NCBI RefSeq assembly: GCF_008923365.1
Contig: NZ_WBMR01000053.1
Coordinates: forward strand, 1-48,818
DNA: 48,818 nt
Origin: Actinomadura montaniterrae
GTDB taxonomy: Bacteria; Actinomycetota; Actinomycetes; Streptosporangiales; Streptosporangiaceae
Direction of reading: 5' to 3'
In this document: in pieces, positions 43,610 through 48,818 of the stretch
Layout of the letters: each line of letters begins with the position of its first letter
Position numbering within the stretch: position 1 is the first letter of the stretch
The notes under the pieces: generated by a model
Seen by the model: the letters and a program-made list of their open reading frames with translations, nothing else
Databases searched by the model: none
Told to the model about the DNA's origin: nothing
Translations under genes and position numbers: made by a program

Positions 43610-43831
43610 GTGTCGTGGGTTGGGGTGTCGGTGTCGCTGGGCTTCGTCGGCCTGGCCGTCCTCGCCTGGTGCGCGTTCCGCGTGTACATGGGCGTACGGC
43701 GGTTCGGGCGTGAACTGGAGCGCACCAGGCGGCGGCTGGCGCCCAAACAGTCGGCGTTGCGCGATGAACTGTCCGAACTCCAGGACGCTCGAGTGCCACA
43801 AGCGCCCGGGGACGGCGTACGATCGTCCTGA
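43610..43831 (+). CDS. 73-residue membrane-anchored protein with basic amphipathic helix
   Basis: A hydrophobic N-terminal segment (about residues 5-27; VGVSVSLGFVGLAVLAWCAF) is followed by a charged helix (VRRFGRELERTRRRL and onward) and a short acidic end. This TatA/TatB-like layout (one N-terminal span, then an amphipathic helix) is suggestive given that tatA follows 24 nt later, but there is no clear TatA/B signature and the resemblance may be generic. Start GTG 43610 fits the leaderless pattern. No family recognised. Confidence 0.6.
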   Translation: MSWVGVSVSLGFVGLAVLAWCAFRVYMGVRRFGRELERTRRRLAPKQSALRDELSELQDARVPQAPGDGVRSS

Positions 43832-43855
43832 GGACCCCTGCTGAAGAGGATTGTC

Positions 43856-44209
43856 ATGGCTGGACTGGGTACGCCCGAGATTCTGATCATTCTGGTGGTC
43901 GTTCTTCTGCTGTTCGGATCGGCGAAGCTGCCCCAGCTCGCCCGGTCCCTGGGCAAGTCGGCGCGGATCCTGAAGGCCGAGACCAAGGGCCTGCACGACG
44001 ACGGAGCCGAGGACGCCAAGACCGCCCCCGCCGCCGCGGAGGCGTCGTCGGACGCGCGGGACAAGGCGGCGCGGCTGCGCGAGGAGGCGGCGCGGCTGGA
44101 GCGCGAGGCGGCCGCCGCCGACGGGCAGCGCAGCCGGGGCGCGCTGGCGTCCGGTGAGCCGATCGAGGGCGTGCCGGTGTCGGACCCGGGCCGGATGCGC
44201 CAGGGCTGA
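43856..44209 (+). CDS. tatA: twin-arginine translocase subunit TatA
   Basis: A 117-residue pore-forming Tat subunit. The N-terminal span GTPEILIILVVVLLLFGSAK is followed by KLPQLARSLGKSARIL, the hinge and amphipathic helix with the conserved FG and polar residues, then an Ala/Glu/Arg-rich variable tail. It forms an operon with tatC 52 nt downstream. Tat exports folded proteins across the membrane. Confidence 0.96.
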   Translation: MAGLGTPEILIILVVVLLLFGSAKLPQLARSLGKSARILKAETKGLHDDGAEDAKTAPAAAEASSDARDKAARLREEAARLEREAAAADGQRSRGALASGEPIEGVPVSDPGRMRQG

Positions 44210-44261
44210 CCGCCCGAGCAGGCCGCACACCCCCAGCCGAACCGAGCCCGGAAAGCCCGTC

Positions 44262-45119
44262 ATGAAGCCCAGGCAGAGCAGCGCGCCCGACGGCCGCATG
44301 CCGCTCATGGACCACCTGCGCGAGCTGCGCAACCGGTTGATCAAGGCGATCCTCGGGCTCGTCGCCGGCGGGATCGTCGCGTGGCTGCTGTTCGACCCGA
44401 TCTGGAAGTTCCTGCAGAAGCCGTACACGCGCATTCCGCAGGAGCACTGCCTGGGCGGCGAGTGCGACCTGGTGGTGCACGGGATCTTCGACGGGTTCTT
44501 CGTGCACCTGAAGGTCGCGCTGATCGTCGGGGCGGTGCTGTCGTCGCCGATCTGGCTGTACCAGATCTGGGCGTTCGTGGCGCCGGGGCTGTACAAGCGG
44601 GAGCGCCGCTGGACGTACACGTTCATGGGCGCGGCGGTCCCGCTGTTCCTCGCGGGCGCCGCGCTGGCGTACCTGACGATGGACAAGGGCCTGAAGATCT
44701 TCATCGGGCTCGCGCCGGGCGACACCAAGGTGCTGGTCGGCATCCAGGACTACCTCGGGTACGCCCAGGCGATGCTGCTGATCTTCGGGCTGACGTTCGA
44801 GCTGCCGCTGTTCGTGGTGATGCTGAACCTCGCCGGGGTCCTCACGCACGAGCGGATCCGCAGGTCGCGGCGGCTGATCGTGTTCGGGGTGTTCGTGTTC
44901 GCGGCGGTCGCCACGCCCAGCCAGGACCCGTTCACGATGCTGGCGCTGGCGGTGCCGACGGTGGTGCTGTTCGAGATCGCCGAAGTGCTGGCGTTCTTCC
45001 ACGACCGCCGCAAGGGCCGCAGGCCCGATCCCGACGCGGAGCTGTCCGACGACGAGGCGTCGCCCCTGGACCTGGAGGCGATCGACGCCGAGCTGGAGGG
45101 CGGCGGCCGCGCCCGCTGA
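44262..45119 (+). CDS. tatC: twin-arginine translocase subunit TatC
   Basis: A 285-residue receptor for twin-arginine signal peptides. MPLMDHLRELRNRLIKA is the TatC start motif with the conserved Glu. Six spans can be traced; the conserved Pro and Glu residues lie in WAFVAPGLYKRERRW, and the last helices end DPFTMLALAVPTVVLFEIAE. An acidic C-terminal tail of about 40 residues follows. The loop after the first span holds two Cys (EHCLGGECDL) that could form a disulphide outside the membrane. Confidence 0.97.
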   Translation: MKPRQSSAPDGRMPLMDHLRELRNRLIKAILGLVAGGIVAWLLFDPIWKFLQKPYTRIPQEHCLGGECDLVVHGIFDGFFVHLKVALIVGAVLSSPIWLYQIWAFVAPGLYKRERRWTYTFMGAAVPLFLAGAALAYLTMDKGLKIFIGLAPGDTKVLVGIQDYLGYAQAMLLIFGLTFELPLFVVMLNLAGVLTHERIRRSRRLIVFGVFVFAAVATPSQDPFTMLALAVPTVVLFEIAEVLAFFHDRRKGRRPDPDAELSDDEASPLDLEAIDAELEGGGRAR

Positions 45120-45176
45120 CCGCCCCCGCCGACCGCCTGGTGGGCCCCTGGCGGGCCGGTACGGGTGCGCCGTGAG

Positions 45177-45200
45177 GGGACGCGTGGGAAAAGGCGTCCC
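45177..45200. terminator. candidate hairpin after tatC
   Basis: GGGACGC (45177-45183) and GCGTCCC (45194-45200), 10-nt loop, upstream of the helY promoter. Confidence 0.4.
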
Positions 45201-45203
45201 GAA

Positions 45204-45241
45204 TTGGGAATCGGGCCGGTCGAAACCGTAGGCTCGAAGAC
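45204..45241 (+). promoter_or_regulatory. candidate leaderless promoter of helY
   Basis: TTGGGA (45204-45209), 19-nt spacer, TAGGCT (45229-45234), 7 nt before ATG 45242. Confidence 0.55.
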
Positions 45242-48010
45242 ATGACCTCCCCCGACACCGCGCAGGCCGCGGACAGCCCGGCCGGGCGGTACGCGGCCTA
45301 CCGCGCGCGCACCGCAGGGAACGGCCCGGCCCTGCTGGACTTCCGCACCCTGTACGACTTCGACCTGGACGCCTTCCAGATCGAGGCGTGCCGGGCGCTG
45401 GAGGGCGGCAGCGGCGTGCTGGTCGCGGCGCCCACCGGATCCGGCAAGACCGTCGTCGGGGAGTTCGCGGTCCACCTGGCGCTCACCGGCGGCACCAAGT
45501 GCTTCTACACCACGCCGATCAAGGCGCTGTCGAACCAGAAGTACGCCGACCTCGTCCGCCGCTACGGCCCCGAGAAGGTGGGGCTGCTCACCGGCGACAA
45601 CAGCGTCAACGGCGAGGCGCCGATCGTGGTGATGACCACCGAGGTGCTGCGCAACATGCTGTACGCGCAGTCGCCGACGCTCGCCGGGCTGGCGTTCGTG
45701 GTGATGGACGAGGTGCACTACCTCGCCGACCGGTTCCGCGGCGCGGTCTGGGAAGAGGTGATCATCCACGTTCCGGACTCGGTGCGGATCGTGGCGCTGT
45801 CGGCGACGGTGTCCAACGCCGAGGAGTTCGGCGAGTGGCTGCACGAGGTCCGCGGCGACACCGCCGTGATCGTCGACGAGCACCGGCCCGTCCCGCTGTT
45901 CCAGCACATGCTGGTCGGGACGCGGCTGTACGACCTGTTCGTCGACACCGGCAAGGGCAAGGACCGGCAGGCCCGGCTGAACCCGCAGCTGACGCGGATG
46001 GCGGTGGAGGAGGTCCGCCGCGCCAAGGTCAACCAGGGGCGCCGCACCGGCCGCCGCCGGGCGCCGCGCCCGCAGCGGTTCCGGCCGCCGGCCCGCCCCG
46101 ACGTGATCGAGCGGCTGGAGCGGGCGGGGCTGCTCCCGGCGATCACGTTCATCTTCAGCCGCGCCGGCTGCGACGCGGCGGTGCTGCAGTGCCTGCACGC
46201 GGGGATCCGGCTGACCTCCAAGGAGGAGGCGGAGGAGATCCGCGCGCACGTCGAGCTGCGCACGTCCGACATCTCGCCGGAGGACCTGCGGATCCTCGGC
46301 TACACCGACTTCCTGGAGGCGCTCGAGCGGGGCGTCGCCGCGCACCACGCCGGGATGCTGCCGACGTTCAAGGAGATCGTCGAGGAGCTGTTCACCCGCG
46401 GGCTGATCAAGGCGGTGTTCGCCACCGAGACGCTCGCGCTCGGCATCAACATGCCGGCCCGCACCGTGGTGATCGAGAAGCTCGACAAGTGGAACGGCGA
46501 AGCCCACGTCGACCTGACGCCGGGGGAGTACACGCAGCTGACGGGCCGTGCGGGGCGCCGCGGCATCGACGTGGAGGGCCACGCCGTCGTGGTGTGGGGC
46601 CCGAGCGTGGAGCCCGCGTCGGTCGCGGGCCTCGCCGGTACCCGCACCTACCCGCTGAACTCCAGCTTCCGGCCGTCGTACAACATGGCGGTGAACCTCG
46701 TCGGCGCGGTGGGGATCGAGCGGGCGCGGACGCTGCTGGAGGAGTCGTTCGCGCAGTTCCAGGCCGACCGGGCCGTGGTGGGGCTGGCGCGGCAGGTCCG
46801 CAAGAACGAGGAGGCCCTGGAGGGGTACGCCAAGGCCGCCGAATGCCACCTCGGCGACTTCATGGAATATGCGGCGATGCGGCGGCGGCTGTCGGACCGG
46901 GAGGCGGAGCTGTCCCGGGAGCGGTCGTCGGCGCGGCGCGCGGAGGCCGCGAGGTCGCTGGAGCACCTGCGGCCCGGCGACGTGATCCTGGTGCCGTCGG
47001 GGCGGCGGTCCGGGCTCGCCGTCGTCCTCGACCCGGGGGTGGGGCGCCGCTCGGACGGGCCCGCGCCGCTGGTGCTGACGGTGAACCGGTCGGTGCAGCG
47101 GCTGTCGATCCAGGACTTCCCGCGCGCGGTGGAGCCCGTCGACCGGATCCGTATCCCGAAGTCGTTCAGCCCCCGCAACCCGCAGGATCGCCGCGACCTG
47201 GCGTCCACGCTGCGCAACAAGGTGCCCGACGACGTCCGGGAGCGGCGCCGCACCCGCGGCGACTCCGCCGCCTCCGACGACACCGAGATCGCCCGGCTGC
47301 GCGCCGACCTGCGCGCCCACCCGGTGCACGGCTGCGACAAGCGCGAGGACCACGCCCGCTGGGCCGAGCGGTACCACCGCCTGGACCGGGAGACCGAGCA
47401 GCTGCGGCGCCGCGTCGAGGGCCGCTCCCAGGTGATCGCCCGGACCTTCGACCGGGTCTGCGCCGTGCTGCAGCAGCTCGGCTACCTCGACGGCGACGAC
47501 GTCACCGCTGAGGGCCGCCGCCTCGGCCGGATCTACAACGAGCTGGACCTGCTGACCGCCGAGAGCCTGCGCGCCGGGCTGTGGGACAAGCTCGACCACG
47601 CCGAGCTGGCCGCGTGCGTGTCGGCGCTGGTGTACGAGTCGCGGCAGCCCGACGACGCGGCCCCGCCGCGGACGCCGACCGGCCCGTCGCAGGACGCGCT
47701 GGCGGCGATGGTACGGCTGTGGGGCGAGCTGGAGGCCGTCGAGCGCGACAACCGGGTGTCGTTCCTGCGCGAACCCGACCTCGGGTTCGCGTGGACGGCG
47801 TACCGGTGGGCGAAGGGCGACGACCTCGACGAGGTGCTGCTGGAGAGCGACCTGACCGCCGGCGACTTCGTCCGCGCGGTCAAGCAGCTGCTGGACCTGC
47901 TCGGCCAGGTCGTGGACGCCGCGCCGGAGAACTCGCACCTGCGCAAGACGGCGCGGCGCGCGATGGACGCGATGCGCCGCGGCGTCGTCGCGTACACCTC
48001 CGTCGGCTGA
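45242..48010 (+). CDS. helY: DEAD/DEAH-box Ski2/Mtr4-type helicase HelY
   Basis: A 922-residue ATP-dependent RNA/DNA helicase of the Ski2-like family. Walker A is APTGSGKT (63-70), motif II DEVH (156-159), motif III SATVSNAEEF, and later motifs include LALGINMPARTVVIEKL and LTGRAGRRGID. A C-terminal DSHCT domain (about 760-922) contains LWGELEAVERDN and YRWAKGDDLDEVL. It matches the Rv2092c family and its position directly after tatC is conserved. Likely role: RNA processing or surveillance; the substrate is not shown by sequence. Confidence 0.95.
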   Translation: MTSPDTAQAADSPAGRYAAYRARTAGNGPALLDFRTLYDFDLDAFQIEACRALEGGSGVLVAAPTGSGKTVVGEFAVHLALTGGTKCFYTTPIKALSNQKYADLVRRYGPEKVGLLTGDNSVNGEAPIVVMTTEVLRNMLYAQSPTLAGLAFVVMDEVHYLADRFRGAVWEEVIIHVPDSVRIVALSATVSNAEEFGEWLHEVRGDTAVIVDEHRPVPLFQHMLVGTRLYDLFVDTGKGKDRQARLNPQLTRMAVEEVRRAKVNQGRRTGRRRAPRPQRFRPPARPDVIERLERAGLLPAITFIFSRAGCDAAVLQCLHAGIRLTSKEEAEEIRAHVELRTSDISPEDLRILGYTDFLEALERGVAAHHAGMLPTFKEIVEELFTRGLIKAVFATETLALGINMPARTVVIEKLDKWNGEAHVDLTPGEYTQLTGRAGRRGIDVEGHAVVVWGPSVEPASVAGLAGTRTYPLNSSFRPSYNMAVNLVGAVGIERARTLLEESFAQFQADRAVVGLARQVRKNEEALEGYAKAAECHLGDFMEYAAMRRRLSDREAELSRERSSARRAEAARSLEHLRPGDVILVPSGRRSGLAVVLDPGVGRRSDGPAPLVLTVNRSVQRLSIQDFPRAVEPVDRIRIPKSFSPRNPQDRRDLASTLRNKVPDDVRERRRTRGDSAASDDTEIARLRADLRAHPVHGCDKREDHARWAERYHRLDRETEQLRRRVEGRSQVIARTFDRVCAVLQQLGYLDGDDVTAEGRRLGRIYNELDLLTAESLRAGLWDKLDHAELAACVSALVYESRQPDDAAPPRTPTGPSQDALAAMVRLWGELEAVERDNRVSFLREPDLGFAWTAYRWAKGDDLDEVLLESDLTAGDFVRAVKQLLDLLGQVVDAAPENSHLRKTARRAMDAMRRGVVAYTSVG

Positions 48011-48041
48011 TCGCGGGCCGGCTGATCGGGCAGCGGCCGGG

Positions 48042-48818
48042 TCAGCCGTCCTGCTCGGCGGGCAGCGCGAGGTCGGCGGCGACGACGGCGGCGAACGCGC
48101 CGCGGGCGGCCACCGCGACCCACAGGACGGGGACGACGGCGGCGAGCGCGACCCAGCCGAGCCCGTCGACCAGCGCCGACGTCAGCACCGCGACGATCGC
48201 CGCGCCGCCGCCGACGAACCCGGCGACGAGCGCGGCGCGCAGCGGACCGGGGCCGTCCGCGCCGGCGTCGGTGAGCCCGAACTGGTGCAGCACGCACATG
48301 ATCAGCCCGAGCGAGCCGAGCGCCAGCGCGCCCGTGACGTACAGGGCGGCGGCGAGGCCGGAGGTGAGGAAGTCCGCGACGTGCCCGGCGATGGCGCCGA
48401 GGTCGCCGAGGTTCAGGAACGGCGGGAACGCCCGGTAGCCGGCGCGGTCGGTGGACAGGAACCGCTTCCAGCCGTCGCCGTCCGGGCCGTGCACCACGGC
48501 CAGGCACATCAGCAGGTTCGCCAGGATCACCTGGCAGGCCGCCCAGCGGATCCGTCCCGCGACGAGGAGCCCGCGGGTGATCAGGAAGCCGGTGGCGGTG
48601 AGCGCGACCTCGCCGGCGGCGAGGGCCGTCAGCGCGCCGTGCGAGAGGTGCGAGGCCTGCTGCAGCGTCGCCCACTGCGGATGCGCCGCGGCGACGAACA
48701 GGCTCGTCGGAACGAAGATCAGGACGCTGTAGGCCATCGCGAGCGCGAAGTGGCGGCCCCCGGTGGCGCCCGCGACGCGGGGCGCGCGGCCCGGAACCGG
48801 CTCGTCCGCCGGGTCCGG
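48042..48818 (-). CDS. integral membrane protein, 5' end outside the window
   Basis: On the minus strand the frame stays open to the window edge: 27 codons precede the first internal ATG at 48737 with no stop. The sequence just before it (GRHFALAMAYSVLIFVPTSL) is already a membrane helix, so the true start is probably beyond the window. At least five hydrophobic segments are visible, with a polar stretch around HGPDGDGWKRFLSTDRAGYR. Convergent with helY, 31 nt apart. Not recognised. Confidence 0.75.
   Translation of the reverse strand, partial: PDPADEPVPGRAPRVAGATGGRHFALAMAYSVLIFVPTSLFVAAAHPQWATLQQASHLSHGALTALAAGEVALTATGFLITRGLLVAGRIRWAACQVILANLLMCLAVVHGPDGDGWKRFLSTDRAGYRAFPPFLNLGDLGAIAGHVADFLTSGLAAALYVTGALALGSLGLIMCVLHQFGLTDAGADGPGPLRAALVAGFVGGGAAIVAVLTSALVDGLGWVALAAVVPVLWVAVAARGAFAAVVAADLALPAEQDG

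Noticed and set aside
44750..47938. A long open frame antisense to tatC and helY
   Set aside because: Same artefact: antisense to a clearly assigned helicase with Walker motifs, no domain of its own.

Overview
The window is chromosomal DNA of a high-GC actinobacterium. It carries a mycothiol ligase (MshC), a complete Pup-proteasome locus and many promoters whose -10 element sits 6-8 nt before a start codon. Gene content and style (duplicated Dpp systems, GC-rich codon third positions, a large inserted transporter block) suit a Streptosporangiales/Thermomonosporaceae-type organism such as Actinomadura; that genus-level guess is inference. From memory, the gene set mshC, PAC2, metH, RecB-like nuclease, trmI, arc, dop, pup, prcB, prcA, pafA, pafB, pafC, tatA, tatC, helY corresponds to M. 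tuberculosis Rv2130c-Rv2092c, so this is largely a conserved actinobacterial neighbourhood.

Layout. 1-4.3 kb: peptide ABC transporter with two ATPases and two permeases but no binding protein in view. 4.4-12.3 kb: mshC, a SpoU-type methyltransferase, a 31-residue membrane peptide, a PAC2-family protein, a universal stress protein, metH and a HAD phosphatase. 12.6-25.6 kb: lineage-specific block with a small membrane protein, a second complete peptide ABC transporter (permease, lipoprotein binding protein, permease, two ATPases), paired terminators, then on the minus strand an ATPase/FtsX-type exporter and a NarL-type two-component system. 25.7-29 kb: RecB-like nuclease with a probable Fe-S cluster, site-2 protease with CBS domains, and TrmI. 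29.2-38.9 kb: the Pup-proteasome locus (arc, dop, pup, a two-copy endonuclease VII gene, prcB, prcA, pafA, tandem-FKBP lipoprotein). 38.9-41.4 kb: a Cys-containing HTH regulator, a DUF3291 protein and a DUF3866 protein. 41.5-48.0 kb: pafB-pafC, a small membrane protein, tatA, tatC and helY. The window ends in a membrane protein cut by the edge.

How it works together. Dop deamidates the C-terminal Gln of Pup, PafA ligates Pup to substrate lysines, Arc unfolds pupylated proteins and threads them into the PrcAB core. PafB and PafC are WYL activators of the mycobacterial DNA-damage response, so the RecB-like nuclease, endonuclease VII and HelY put DNA-processing functions around the degradation machine. 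The most unusual item is the protein between pup and prcB: two CxxC zinc ribbons followed by two endonuclease VII domains at an exact 117-residue offset, both with the catalytic Asp-His and Asn residues. It may be a single-chain version of a normally dimeric Holliday-junction resolvase, with its own leaderless promoter, in an AT-richer patch where plus-strand base skew switches from C-rich to G-rich.

Other points of interest are two matching TTCTA...TAGAA inverted repeats flanking the HTH gene at 39 kb, a palindrome over the PAC2 promoter, a palindrome upstream of the ABC exporter, overlapping palindromes upstream of pup, an identical TAGGGT -10 at five promoters of the proteasome locus, and at least fourteen candidate leaderless genes. 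No tRNA, rRNA, CRISPR array, insertion sequence or phage gene was recognised.
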